From the NCBI RefSeq assembly GCF_002067275.1, contig NZ_MVQX01000035.1, positions 18,635 through 82,634 on the forward strand: 64,000 nucleotides of DNA. The letters run 5' to 3'. Positions 46,996-56,143 of the stretch are shown here, in pieces (the stretch's first letter is position 1; each line of letters opens with the position of its first letter). Both the position numbers and the translations under genes were made by a program. Source of the stretch: Methanomethylovorans sp. PtaU1.Bin093 (lineage in GTDB: Archaea; Halobacteriota; Methanosarcinia; Methanosarcinales; Methanosarcinaceae). The notes beneath the pieces were generated by a model, which was not told the origin of the DNA, did not search any database, and saw nothing but the letters and a program-made list of their open reading frames with translations.

Positions 46996-47886
46996 ATGGT
47001 TAGAGATTCAATTATCCGGCCTTCCAGAGAGAAGTTCAATAAAGTAAAAAAGAGATTCGCTCACGAGCAGCTTAACAGAACCATATTGCTCTTTCTTATA
47101 GTGATGCTTCCGATCATAGCTATTGATCTGGCAGGACGTCAGGAGATAATCCCAATACCTGATGCAATAGTAAAGATACTGGAATGGATAATTGTAATTT
47201 TGGTTTCCTTCGGAGGGGCCACACTGTTCATACGACTGACCATTAACTTAATTGCGGGTAAGTTCGAAGGTATCGGACAACCTGAAGAGAGGATCCTGTT
47301 TAGCAAGCTATATATCTTACTGGTGTATGTGCTGGCTACAGTGATCGTTTTCTTGCACATAGGCATTGGTATACAGAACGTAGCCCTATTTTTAGGTCTG
47401 ACAGCCACCGGTTTTGCCTTTGCTATCCGGGACGTCGTGCTTTCCTATATAATATGGTTTATACTGCTGACAAAGAAACCTTTCAAGATCGGTGATTACA
47501 TAAATGTGGCCGGCGAGGAGGGACAGGTCAAGCACATCGGCATGTTCTATGTTTTAATAGATCCATCGCCTGATACGTATGCAGACTATACAAAGGTACC
47601 TAACAAGGTCTTCCTCGAAAAGCCTATCCATAACTATGGGAGTTACAAATTCTTATCAACATTCGACCTATACCTGAAAAGTGTGCCAACAGATATGATC
47701 GACAGGCTTGAGAGGATACGTGATAAGGGTAGTACTCTTAAAGGTGCAGATGCAACCTTTTATCTCAACAGTGACAGCGATGGGGTTAAGATCACTGTGG
47801 AGTTCAAAACAGCCTATGAGGACAGGAATATCTTGAGAGACCGCCTGATGACCATGATGCTGCAGGAATTGGGCGAAAATGCATGA
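46996..47886 (+). CDS. Mechanosensitive ion channel, MscS family
   Basis: Membrane protein of 296 residues. Helices lie near residues 27-46, 58-84, 103-124 and 128-156, followed by the pore-helix region (VALFLGLTATGFAFAIRDVVLSYIIW) and the beta domain signature FKIGDYINVAGEEGQVKHIG. It should open under membrane tension to release solutes in osmotic downshock. The C-terminal vestibule is shorter than in E. coli MscS, within family range. It stands alone before a tRNA gene. Confidence 0.9.
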   Translation: MVRDSIIRPSREKFNKVKKRFAHEQLNRTILLFLIVMLPIIAIDLAGRQEIIPIPDAIVKILEWIIVILVSFGGATLFIRLTINLIAGKFEGIGQPEERILFSKLYILLVYVLATVIVFLHIGIGIQNVALFLGLTATGFAFAIRDVVLSYIIWFILLTKKPFKIGDYINVAGEEGQVKHIGMFYVLIDPSPDTYADYTKVPNKVFLEKPIHNYGSYKFLSTFDLYLKSVPTDMIDRLERIRDKGSTLKGADATFYLNSDSDGVKITVEFKTAYEDRNILRDRLMTMMLQELGENA

Positions 47887-47956
47887 AACAATGTCAGCTG
47901 CCTCACCAAAAACTCTATAATCAAAGAAGTAATATGAATTATGCTATTTTCATAAT

Positions 47957-48028
47957 GCGGCTGTGGTTTAGTGGCTATGACCTGGGCTTCCCAAGCCTAG
48001 AACCCGGGTTCGAATCCCGGCAGCCGCA
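47957..48028 (+). tRNA. tRNA-Gly (anticodon CCC)
   Basis: Acceptor GCGGCTG pairs with CAGCCGC, the anticodon stem TGGGC/GCCTA encloses TTCCCAA (anticodon CCC, reading GGG), and the T arm is CCGGGTTCGAATCCCGG. The discriminator A is at 48028. No 3' CCA is encoded, unlike tRNA-Pro in this window. Confidence 0.95.
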
Positions 48029-48059
48029 TAATATCAAAAGAAAAATGTGAGATATAGTT

Positions 48060-48269
48060 TCATTTTTTCTTAGATCTTTCCGGTATTTTCTGGTCAGGGG
48101 TGACCCCGTAGAATTTAGTCCTCGCTTTACCCCAGATACACCCATTATTACCAAAGATCTTCAGTTCCAGGTTCTGTATAGATCTGCATATGCCGTTACC
48201 TGCTCTTGCTCCTTTGCACACGATGCAGTACTTTTCACAGAACACTGGTGGTTTTCCCTTCTCTGCCAT
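48060..48269 (-). CDS. Small cysteine-rich protein
   Basis: Protein of 69 residues. FCEKYCIVCKGARAGNGIC has C-x3-C-x2-C-x9-C, and another Cys follows in NGCIWG, so it could bind zinc or a cluster. The basic C-terminus (RSKKK) may bind nucleic acid. A strong AGGAGGTAACAA site precedes the ATG, which supports a real gene. No family recognised. It lies just after tRNA-Gly on the opposite strand. Confidence 0.65.
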   Translation of the reverse strand: MAEKGKPPVFCEKYCIVCKGARAGNGICRSIQNLELKIFGNNGCIWGKARTKFYGVTPDQKIPERSKKK

Positions 48270-48414
48270 TTGTTACCTCCTATAAATGAAAATGAACATC
48301 TATAGAGAATAGGAGAAATCTGTTTATAATAGATGCGTCTGTCATGACTGAACCAAACTATGGTATTTTATCAGATGTGAAGATTATTAGATCAAGTAAT
48401 ACATATAATTACAC

Positions 48415-48987
48415 ATGAAAATACTTAGCTATGTACTAATGTACTCCCTACTTCTTCTTTCAATATTCAATACCGGGTGTACAGATATTATTGATGGAGA
48501 GAGTTCAAACCAGAATCTTGAGAATACTCCTGAGTTGAATCTTACGATCGTACCCGAAAAGACCGATTTAGAGGAAGGAGAAACATCCTATATTCACCTT
48601 ACATTAACAAATATCGGAAACTATAGTTTGAATGTATGGAAAATGGAGCCACAGATAAGTTACGATATTTCTTTCAGATCCTTAGCAGATAATAGTTCTG
48701 CCAATTATATATGCCCGGTTATATCAAGACCTGCACTGACAAATGAATTTGTTGCAGAACTCAAAACAGGAGAATCACTAAACTCAACATTCAATTCCAA
48801 CTGCTGGGTTCTGAATCCTGGTGAATACATGCTCAGTGCCGTTTATCACACTGCTGGAGGTGAAAGAATCTCAAAACCTTACTGGAGAGGAGAAGTCAGA
48901 TCAAATGAAGTATTGATTGAAGTGCAGGATACCAAAAACAATATAACAACACCTTCATTGATAGATCCACCACAGATGAGAAGTTAG
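48415..48987 (+). CDS. Putative lipoprotein with an Ig-like domain
   Basis: Protein of 190 residues. The signal peptide MKILSYVLMYSLLLLSIFNTGC ends in a lipobox-like NTGC, so it is likely anchored outside the cytoplasmic membrane. The mature part (LNLTIVPEKTDLEEGETSYIHLTLTNIG, later GEYMLSAVYH) looks like a beta-sandwich of the archaeal CARDB or Ig type. Several N-x-S/T sequons are present. Function unknown. Confidence 0.72.
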   Translation: MKILSYVLMYSLLLLSIFNTGCTDIIDGESSNQNLENTPELNLTIVPEKTDLEEGETSYIHLTLTNIGNYSLNVWKMEPQISYDISFRSLADNSSANYICPVISRPALTNEFVAELKTGESLNSTFNSNCWVLNPGEYMLSAVYHTAGGERISKPYWRGEVRSNEVLIEVQDTKNNITTPSLIDPPQMRS

Positions 48988-49061
48988 AAGCTTTTTGATC
49001 TCTTGTTTAGTAGTGGCATCTTTTAATTTAGATGTAATAATGAATAGAAGTAGGTCGATGA

Positions 49062-49226
49062 ATGATGAAACACGATAAATACCAAGATGAAGACAAAAAG
49101 AGAACAAATAAATCTGTGATAAAGTCCATTATAAAGCCGATGCTCATATTCATTGCAGTTCATACTATAGTACTACTGCTGCTGATATGGTTATCTCAAA
49201 AATATTATGTACCCGCAGAAATGTGA
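49062..49226 (+). CDS. Very small membrane protein
   Basis: Protein of 54 residues with a charged Lys/Asp-rich N-terminus (MMKHDKYQDEDKKRTNKS) and one membrane helix (MLIFIAVHTIVLLLLIWL, about 27-44). AGGT 6-7 bases before the ATG is a plausible ribosome binding site. It may follow the lipoprotein gene on the same transcript. Function unknown. Confidence 0.5.
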   Translation: MMKHDKYQDEDKKRTNKSVIKSIIKPMLIFIAVHTIVLLLLIWLSQKYYVPAEM

Positions 49227-49258
49227 TTTCATTACAGATAAGAAAACAGATATAATTT

Positions 49259-49771
49259 TCATTCCATATCCCTCATGGAAACATTACGAAGTCTGGTGAC
49301 ACCGCCGATCTCGTCTATAACCTCCGCCACAGCAGTAGGGACAAGCTGGCGCCAGTCATCGCCTTCGATCATCTTTTTGCGGATCTCTGTCCCAGAGTAG
49401 CCTTTTCTGTTAAACATCGGAGGCTGCCTTACATTCATATCCGCTTCCCTGAAAAGCTGGATAACAAGAGGATTGTTGGAGTAAACTACGCCAAAAGGAG
49501 GAGACATGGAAATGATGTGAGACACCCATACTGCGTTGCGCTGCAGGTCTTCAATGGGTATTGCATAATGTTTCACATCCGCATCTTCCAGAGCATGCCG
49601 TATCATCATAACCCTTTCACCTGCAGTAAAGGGGTTCTCAGGGTCATGACTTTTCTGGGCACTGCCTATGCCTATTACCAGCTCATCTACTTCCTTTGCA
49701 ATGGTACAGATGGTGGAATAATGCCCAAGATGGAATGGTTGGAAGCGTCCTATATAGAACGCTCTTCTCAT
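49259..49771 (-). CDS. nadM: Nicotinamide-nucleotide adenylyltransferase
   Basis: Archaeal NMN adenylyltransferase of about 170 residues that makes NAD+ from NMN and ATP. The nucleotidyltransferase motif FIGRF-type YIGRFQPFHLGHYS contains the HxGH signature, and the C-terminal KGYSGTEIRKKM corresponds to the ISGT/S motif. The start at 49771 (MRRAFYIGRF) fits the family; the frame extends to 49786. It lies 18 bases after the fpoF-type gene and probably belongs to the mer transcript. Confidence 0.93.
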   Translation of the reverse strand: MRRAFYIGRFQPFHLGHYSTICTIAKEVDELVIGIGSAQKSHDPENPFTAGERVMMIRHALEDADVKHYAIPIEDLQRNAVWVSHIISMSPPFGVVYSNNPLVIQLFREADMNVRQPPMFNRKGYSGTEIRKKMIEGDDWRQLVPTAVAEVIDEIGGVTRLRNVSMRDME

Positions 49772-49789
49772 GTGCATAAATGACAACCG

Positions 49790-50821
49790 TTAACGTATGC
49801 CACATTCGTCGAATGAGAATTTCTCACAGACTTCAAGATAATGGCCAGAGTTGTTATCATGTTTCATTTTTGCAAGCTTCTTCACAAGATCCAATCCTGG
49901 AGGTGCGGGATTCTCCATGATCTCCAGCGTATCCTTTACCTTGTCGAAGTACTTCCGCCCTGCTTCTGTGCGTATGAACACACAGTTCCAGCCGTCCGGA
50001 GTGCCTACCGATCCTACGGATATATCTGCGAACACAGATGTGTAATCACAGCAATGATGACAGGGGTTCCTTGCATAAGGTGCAACTTCAGCTATCTTGA
50101 CACTGTGCTCCTGACCATCCTTAGTATAGTTCCAGAACTTACCTTTTCCGAAATCCATCTTCACAACGTCTTCGACGTTAAGCTTCATGATCTCAGGAAC
50201 GATCTTCTCCCTCATAGTTTCGTGGTAGAAACTTTCCATGCACAATAGACCCACTATAAGGACGATCTTATCATTGACGTTCTCAGAGATCAGACGGGCT
50301 CCATGAACCTGGCAGGGAACACCTACAACGGCTATGCGATCATATTTCTCAAAAGGCTCCTTAAGTGCTGCCAAGACAGAATCATAAGTATACTTGGTAC
50401 CTGTGGTCTTATCCACGTCCTCGGGTTTTGTCATGAGGACAAGTTCTGTTTCCCACACTCCATTTCTGGAAATACCAACAACACAGTCGATCTCTCCTTT
50501 CCTGAGCAGCTCTTTAAGTATGTGGGAAGTCACACCTCCATCCTGACCGACAATCGCGCTCTTTGCACCAAAGAAGGACTTCACATTGGCAAATTCGTCG
50601 TCGTAATATCCATCTATCACAGGACAGACCCTTCCACATGTGAAACAGCCTTCGCACACATTAAGGGTTGCACCTTTCTCATACAACTCAAGGTTGTCGG
50701 GATCACGTACTTCTGCCCGCTTGTTTACAACAATAGCACCGGCAGGGCATGCAGATGCGCATGCCCCACAAGCAGTGCAGACGTCATATTCAATGACCTC
50801 TAAGATCTTTGGATGAACCAT
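49790..50821 (-). CDS. fpoF: F420H2 dehydrogenase subunit FpoF / FrhB-family protein
   Basis: F420-oxidising iron-sulfur flavoprotein of 343 residues. Two cluster regions at the N-terminus (CTACGACASACP and CEGCFTCGRVCP) precede FrhB-type domains (VVGVPCQVHGARLI, and CHHCCDYTSVFADISVG). In Methanosarcina, fpoF is encoded next to mer, as here, away from the main fpo operon. It passes electrons from F420H2 to the Fpo complex or to ferredoxin in the free form. It starts 17 bases after mer. Confidence 0.9.
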   Translation of the reverse strand: MVHPKILEVIEYDVCTACGACASACPAGAIVVNKRAEVRDPDNLELYEKGATLNVCEGCFTCGRVCPVIDGYYDDEFANVKSFFGAKSAIVGQDGGVTSHILKELLRKGEIDCVVGISRNGVWETELVLMTKPEDVDKTTGTKYTYDSVLAALKEPFEKYDRIAVVGVPCQVHGARLISENVNDKIVLIVGLLCMESFYHETMREKIVPEIMKLNVEDVVKMDFGKGKFWNYTKDGQEHSVKIAEVAPYARNPCHHCCDYTSVFADISVGSVGTPDGWNCVFIRTEAGRKYFDKVKDTLEIMENPAPPGLDLVKKLAKMKHDNNSGHYLEVCEKFSFDECGIR

Positions 50822-50838
50822 CCTCCAGATCCTCCCAA

Positions 50839-52140
<1,302 letters not shown>

Positions 52141-52380
52141 ATGAAATGCTACGAATGTGCCAAAACTGGAAAAGAAGCAGACACAGTTGCTGCTTGTATA
52201 ATATGTGGAAGAGGGATTTGCAAGGACCATCTCGTCAGGGAAGAGACACCTATATGGGAAGGAGAATACAGCATCAAGTTGAGATGTGGTATGGGAGTGG
52301 AATGTAAACTTGATGACATAAACCGCTGGAAAAAAGTGCTCTGTATACCCTGCCACAAAGCTCTGAAGGAGAACTACTAG
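52141..52380 (+). CDS. DUF2180-family zinc-binding protein 1
   Basis: Small protein of 79 residues. CYECAKTGKEADTVAACIICGRGICKDH is a B-box or treble-clef-like cysteine/histidine pattern with a second CIPCH near the C-terminus, so two zinc sites are likely. The family is common in methanogens and of unknown function. ATG 52141 is the start (a GTG lies 9 bases upstream). It is followed 11 bases later by a paralog and heads the redox cluster. Confidence 0.78.
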   Translation: MKCYECAKTGKEADTVAACIICGRGICKDHLVREETPIWEGEYSIKLRCGMGVECKLDDINRWKKVLCIPCHKALKENY

Positions 52381-52391
52381 GTGATATGATG

Positions 52392-52607
52392 ATGAAATGC
52401 TATGATTGCATGGAGAACGGGAAGGATTCCAACGCAGTATGCGTCTGTATCACTTGCGGCAAGGGCCTGTGTATGGACCATACAAAGGAACTGGAACTAC
52501 CGGTTACCGTAGGAACACCTCCTGACCTTAAGAGGTTGCCAAATAGCCTGCCAAGACTTGTATGCAACTATTGCATCAACCAGATAATAGAAGACGGATT
52601 TGATTGA
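52392..52607 (+). CDS. DUF2180-family zinc-binding protein 2
   Basis: Tandem paralog of the preceding gene, 71 residues: MKCYDCMENGKDSNAVCVCITCGKGLCMDH, then VCNYC near the C-terminus. AGGTGAT lies 8 bases before ATG 52392; earlier ATGs at 52386 and 52389 are in frame. The shared Cys/His layout shows duplication, but the middle segment differs (ELPVTVGTPPDLKRLPNSLP). A zinc-dependent binding or regulatory role for the cluster is possible. Confidence 0.78.
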   Translation: MKCYDCMENGKDSNAVCVCITCGKGLCMDHTKELELPVTVGTPPDLKRLPNSLPRLVCNYCINQIIEDGFD

Positions 52608-52631
52608 TCGGACTATGCAGGAGGATAGAAA

Positions 52632-52997
52632 ATGACCAGACACAACGATATGTTAGAGGATAAAGAACTTATAAGATCGATGTCCGAAAAACTCGGATTT
52701 ACCCCGCAGATACTGGAAACTCTCGGCGAGCTGGAACCTGAGTTCCTGACGAAGTACAACAGGTGTAATCGCAGATTATTGCAAGATGGTGCGCTACCTG
52801 CTAAAGTCAAGATACTTATGGCACTTGCCGTAGTAGCGTCCAAACAATGCGAAAAGTGTGTGATCTCCCAGATGAAGAGTGCACTGGAGAATGGTGCTAC
52901 CAAGGAAGAAATAATGGAAACAATGGATGTGATATCCATCACTTCCGGTGCACCTGCCGTTGCAGCATGCAGGGATGCGTTGAAATTGCTCAAATGA
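52632..52997 (+). CDS. Carboxymuconolactone decarboxylase / AhpD-like protein
   Basis: All-helical protein of 121 residues of the AhpD/CMD family. A C-x-x-C pair ([24 protein letters not shown]) matches the AhpD-type redox active site, and a Gly-Ala-rich helix follows ([20 protein letters not shown]). Such proteins act as thiol reductants of peroxidases. It follows the DUF2180 pair by 24 bases and is separated from the cytochrome gene by a strong hairpin. Confidence 0.83.
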   Translation: MTRHNDMLEDKELIRSMSEKLGFTPQILETLGELEPEFLTKYNRCNRRLLQDGALPAKVKILMALAVVASKQCEKCVISQMKSALENGATKEEIMETMDVISITSGAPAVAACRDALKLLK

Positions 52998-53002
52998 ACC
53001 TT

Positions 53003-53038
53003 CCCGGAAGGTCATCTCGCAGATGACCTTCCATCGGG
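53003..53038 (+). terminator. Strong hairpin between the AhpD-like and cytochrome genes
   Basis: GGAAGGTCATCT (53006-53017) and AGATGACCTTCC (53021-53032) are perfect 12-bp arms with a CGC loop; CCC (53003-53005) and GGG (53036-53038) can extend the stem. No T-run follows, so this may be an RNA processing or partial termination site rather than a plain terminator. Confidence 0.6.
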
Positions 53039-53110
53039 ATACACTGACAGATCACGCTTATTATACCACATTGTTCATATATTGTTGAGGGGGTACGCCA
53101 CATTAGAGCC

Positions 53111-54514
53111 TTGAGAGCCATATATCTTACAATATTAGTGATCACCTCACTATTCACAATAACGTGCAATGTGTTTGCAGCCACACCCACTGCACATGGT
53201 GAATTGTCCTCTGATATGTTCACTGATAGTAAGAAATGTGCACAGTGTCATGCCATTACCCATGATCAGTGGGAAGGCACCATGCATTACAACGCTTATG
53301 AGGATCCTTTCTATCAGAAGGAGGTTCTGGCTGCAAGCAATGATACACAGGGTATAGTGGATGAATTCTGCTCCCGGTGTCATACTCCCATAGGGGTCGT
53401 ATCAGGTGAGATACCGCCAATAGACGGGTCAGATCTCAGTGCCATTGCAAGAGAGGGAGTACAGTGTGATCTCTGCCATGTAATATCCGGCAGCAACGGC
53501 ACAGGCAATGCGCCTTTTGTTGTCAGTCCGGGGAATATCAAATGGGGACCCTTTGATGATTCAAGGGCTGCATACCATGAATCAGAATATCTGGAATTGT
53601 ACACGAGATCAGAGTACTGCGGCATGTGTCATGATGTGACACATCCCCTTAACGGTCTTGTCGTCGATGATACGTACACTGTGTGGAAGGAAGGACCCTA
53701 TGCCGAAGAAGGGGTTGTGTGTCAGGACTGCCACATGACCTCGGGCATAACCAAATTTGAGGCTAATCCCGGAAGAGCAGGGTCCGGTGCCCAAAAAAGA
53801 GAACATATCTCCACCCATGCAATAGTAGGTGGCAATGCATTTATAACCGAAATCCTTGGAGAAGAGAGATATGGAGAAATGGCTGTGGAGCGGCTTGAAA
53901 AGACCGCAACCCTTTCCATTGATGCCCCGCAGATAGGCCAGAGAGGAGATAACGTCAGCCTGAACATATCCATCACCAATTCAGGAGCCGGGCACAAGAT
54001 ACCCACAGGAGTTTCTGAGATCAGGCAGATATGGCTGGCCGTAAGCGTTAAGGACGGCAGCGGTAAACAGGTATACAATACCGGAGAAGTTTATGATAAT
54101 GGAACTATCAGGTACACAAAGATGTATAATACTGTTCTTGGTGATGCGCAGGGACAGCCGACCCTCAGTTTCTGGCTTGCCCAGTCCATACTTGAAGACA
54201 ACAGAATACCTCCCAGAGGAACAGTTTCAGAGAAGTACACGTTCAGAATACCTGATGATGTGACATATCCGCTTGCAGTGGAAGCAACACTTAAGTACCG
54301 CTCCGCACCACAGGACCTTATTGACCATCTCTTCGGAGAAGATGTGTATGAGGTACCTGTCATCAGTATGACAGAAATATCTACGAACATCTACGAAACT
54401 GAGGAAGCTGCAGCGGATGCAGCAACACCTGCAACCCCGGGAGTAGGGGCCCTGGGCTCTGTAACTATCCTGCTGTGCGCAGCATACTATTACATGGAAA
54501 GACGGGAAACATGA
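53111..54514 (+). CDS. Secreted, membrane-anchored pentaheme cytochrome c
   Basis: Protein of 467 residues. A signal peptide (residues 1-24) is followed by five CxxCH heme sites at 43-47, 87-91, 119-123, 170-174 and 204-208, in a cytochrome c554-like region. Residues about 255-405 form a beta domain (GHKIPTGVSEIRQIWLAVSV) seen in other multiheme cytochromes. The C-terminus has an acidic Thr/Pro linker, a PGV-x hydrophobic stretch and basic end (MERRET), like an archaeosortase-type anchor. It is MmcA-like but not next to rnf genes. The start is TTG 53111, with GAGGGGG about 20 bases upstream, and is uncertain. Confidence 0.87.
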   Translation: MRAIYLTILVITSLFTITCNVFAATPTAHGELSSDMFTDSKKCAQCHAITHDQWEGTMHYNAYEDPFYQKEVLAASNDTQGIVDEFCSRCHTPIGVVSGEIPPIDGSDLSAIAREGVQCDLCHVISGSNGTGNAPFVVSPGNIKWGPFDDSRAAYHESEYLELYTRSEYCGMCHDVTHPLNGLVVDDTYTVWKEGPYAEEGVVCQDCHMTSGITKFEANPGRAGSGAQKREHISTHAIVGGNAFITEILGEERYGEMAVERLEKTATLSIDAPQIGQRGDNVSLNISITNSGAGHKIPTGVSEIRQIWLAVSVKDGSGKQVYNTGEVYDNGTIRYTKMYNTVLGDAQGQPTLSFWLAQSILEDNRIPPRGTVSEKYTFRIPDDVTYPLAVEATLKYRSAPQDLIDHLFGEDVYEVPVISMTEISTNIYETEEAAADAATPATPGVGALGSVTILLCAAYYYMERRET

Positions 54515-54574
54515 TCGGGATTCATACCAGGCTGTGATCAAAGCCTCAAAATATATAAACAGGAGATAAGAAAA

Positions 54575-54763
54575 ATGCCAGCAAAAGTAGATCCGAACGT
54601 ATGTGAAGGAATAGGAGCATGTAAGGAATCTTGCCCAGAGGATGTCTTTGAAATGAAAGACGACGGACAGGGACTAAAATCTGTGGTCGTCCATCCGGAC
54701 AACTGTATAGAATGCGGATTATGCGTAGATGCATGCCCTATGGGTGCAATAACCCTCGAGTAA
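54575..54763 (+). CDS. Two-cluster ferredoxin with an altered first motif
   Basis: Ferredoxin of 62 residues. The second motif is complete (C44-x2-C47-x2-C50-x3-C54). In the first (C10-x2-I13-x2-C16-x3-C20) the second cysteine is replaced by Ile, so the first cluster is likely [3Fe-4S], giving a 7-iron ferredoxin. It would carry electrons among the flavoproteins encoded downstream. AGGAG 10 bases upstream of the ATG is the ribosome binding site. Confidence 0.88.
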   Translation: MPAKVDPNVCEGIGACKESCPEDVFEMKDDGQGLKSVVVHPDNCIECGLCVDACPMGAITLE

Positions 54764-54796
54764 ACCCAAATGGGAAGATAACAATGGAGTGTCTTG

Positions 54797-55432
54797 ATGA
54801 CGGGTGATATGACTATCAGATTGCTTGGCATCTCAGGAAGCCCCAGGAAGAAAGCCACGGACCATATCGTGAACGAGGCCCTGAGATATGCACAGGAGAA
54901 ATTTGATGTTGAAACTGATTATTTCTCTGCCAGTGGAAAAGACCTTAAGTTCTGCATCCACTGCGACTATTGTGTGCGCAAGCAACAGGGATGTATCCAC
55001 AAGGACGATATAGTGCCACTATATGAAAAAATGCTGTGGGCTGATGCCTGGATCATTGGCACTCCCGTGTATCAGGGTACATTAAGTGCACAGACGAAGA
55101 CTATAATGGACAGATGCCGGGCAGTTGTGGCACGTGACCCAAAAGCCTTCAAGAACAAAGTGGGTGCTGCTACTGCAGTGGGAGGCGACAGGATAGGCGG
55201 ACAGGAACCTGCAATCCAGAGCATATTGAACTTTTATGTGATCAGCGAGATGCTGCCCATTGCCGGAGGTTCCTTTGGTTCAAATCTCGGAGGAACTTTC
55301 TGGTCCCAGGACAGGGGAGCGGAGGGGGTCGCTGAGGATACCGAGGGTATAAGAAGCCTGCATCGCACGGTAAATAAACTGATCAGGGCCGCCCAATTGA
55401 TCAAAAAGGCTCAGCAGGAAGGGATGCCTTGA
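54797..55432 (+). CDS. Iron-sulfur flavoprotein (Isf-like)
   Basis: Flavodoxin-fold protein of 211 residues. FMN site LGISGSPRKKATDH lies at residues 10-23, and the compact cluster motif C53-x2-C56-x2-C59-x6-C66 is that of Isf proteins, which take electrons from ferredoxin and can reduce O2 or H2O2. GTPVYQGTLSAQTKTIMDRCR is the family FMN segment. GGAG 7 bases before ATG 54797 sets the start. Its stop overlaps the FNR gene (TTGA), so the two are coupled. Confidence 0.88.
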   Translation: MTGDMTIRLLGISGSPRKKATDHIVNEALRYAQEKFDVETDYFSASGKDLKFCIHCDYCVRKQQGCIHKDDIVPLYEKMLWADAWIIGTPVYQGTLSAQTKTIMDRCRAVVARDPKAFKNKVGAATAVGGDRIGGQEPAIQSILNFYVISEMLPIAGGSFGSNLGGTFWSQDRGAEGVAEDTEGIRSLHRTVNKLIRAAQLIKKAQQEGMP

Positions 55433-56127
55433 AGTTTGAAGAAAGAACAATAGACATCATAAAAAGGACACATGATGTAAAAAGCTTCAGGTTCAAACGG
55501 CCTGAAGGCTTTGATTATAAACCCGGCCAATACATACTTGTAAGTCTGGAAGTGGAAGGGAAATCGATCACAAAGGCATTCAGCCTTTCCAGCAGCCCCA
55601 CCGAGAAAGACCATATAGAGTTCACTAAAAAACTTACCGGTCATCCGTTCTCAAACGTGCTTGACAATATGAAGACAGGGGATAGCGCTGTCATTAGCGG
55701 GCCTTTCGGTAAGATGACCTTCGAAGGAGAGTATGCAAAAGTGGCATTGCTGAGCGGGGGGATAGGTATCACTCCCATGATCAGTATTTGCAGATACTGT
55801 ACTGACCTGCACCTTGATGCCGACATTATGCTCATATATAGTAATAAGACCGAGAACGACCTTGCCTTCAGGGAAGAACTTGACGAGATGATGCACAACA
55901 ATAGCAATTTAAAAGTAGTGTACACCCTGACCCGTGCATCAGAAAGCTGGACAGGTTGCCGGGAACGTATATGTGAGAACATGGTGGTCCGGGAGATACC
56001 AGATTACAGAGAAAGACATTTTCTGATATGCGGCCCACCTGAAATGGTCAGGTCCATGGAAGAAATGCTGACAGCAATGAAGATCCAAAAGGACATGGTC
56101 AAGAAGGAAGCATTGGCAGGATACTGA
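55429..56127 (+). CDS. FNR-type flavin oxidoreductase
   Basis: Protein of 232 residues with an FAD-binding barrel (residues 1-100) and a pyridine-nucleotide-binding domain (GGIGITPMISICRY, near 107; ICGPPEMVRSMEE near 201). The FAD motif RxYS reads KAFS, an unusual form. There is no fused [2Fe-2S] domain. It would pass electrons between NAD(P)H and the cluster's ferredoxin, Isf or cytochrome. The start is TTG overlapping the Isf stop. Confidence 0.85.
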   Translation: MKFEERTIDIIKRTHDVKSFRFKRPEGFDYKPGQYILVSLEVEGKSITKAFSLSSSPTEKDHIEFTKKLTGHPFSNVLDNMKTGDSAVISGPFGKMTFEGEYAKVALLSGGIGITPMISICRYCTDLHLDADIMLIYSNKTENDLAFREELDEMMHNNSNLKVVYTLTRASESWTGCRERICENMVVREIPDYRERHFLICGPPEMVRSMEEMLTAMKIQKDMVKKEALAGY

Positions 56128-56143
56128 GACGTGGAGAGATCAT

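Noticed and set aside
53111..54514. Assignment of the cytochrome as MmcA of the Rnf complex
   Set aside because: No rnf genes adjoin it, and its five heme sites and neighbours differ from the mmcA-rnf operon, so only MmcA-like is claimed.
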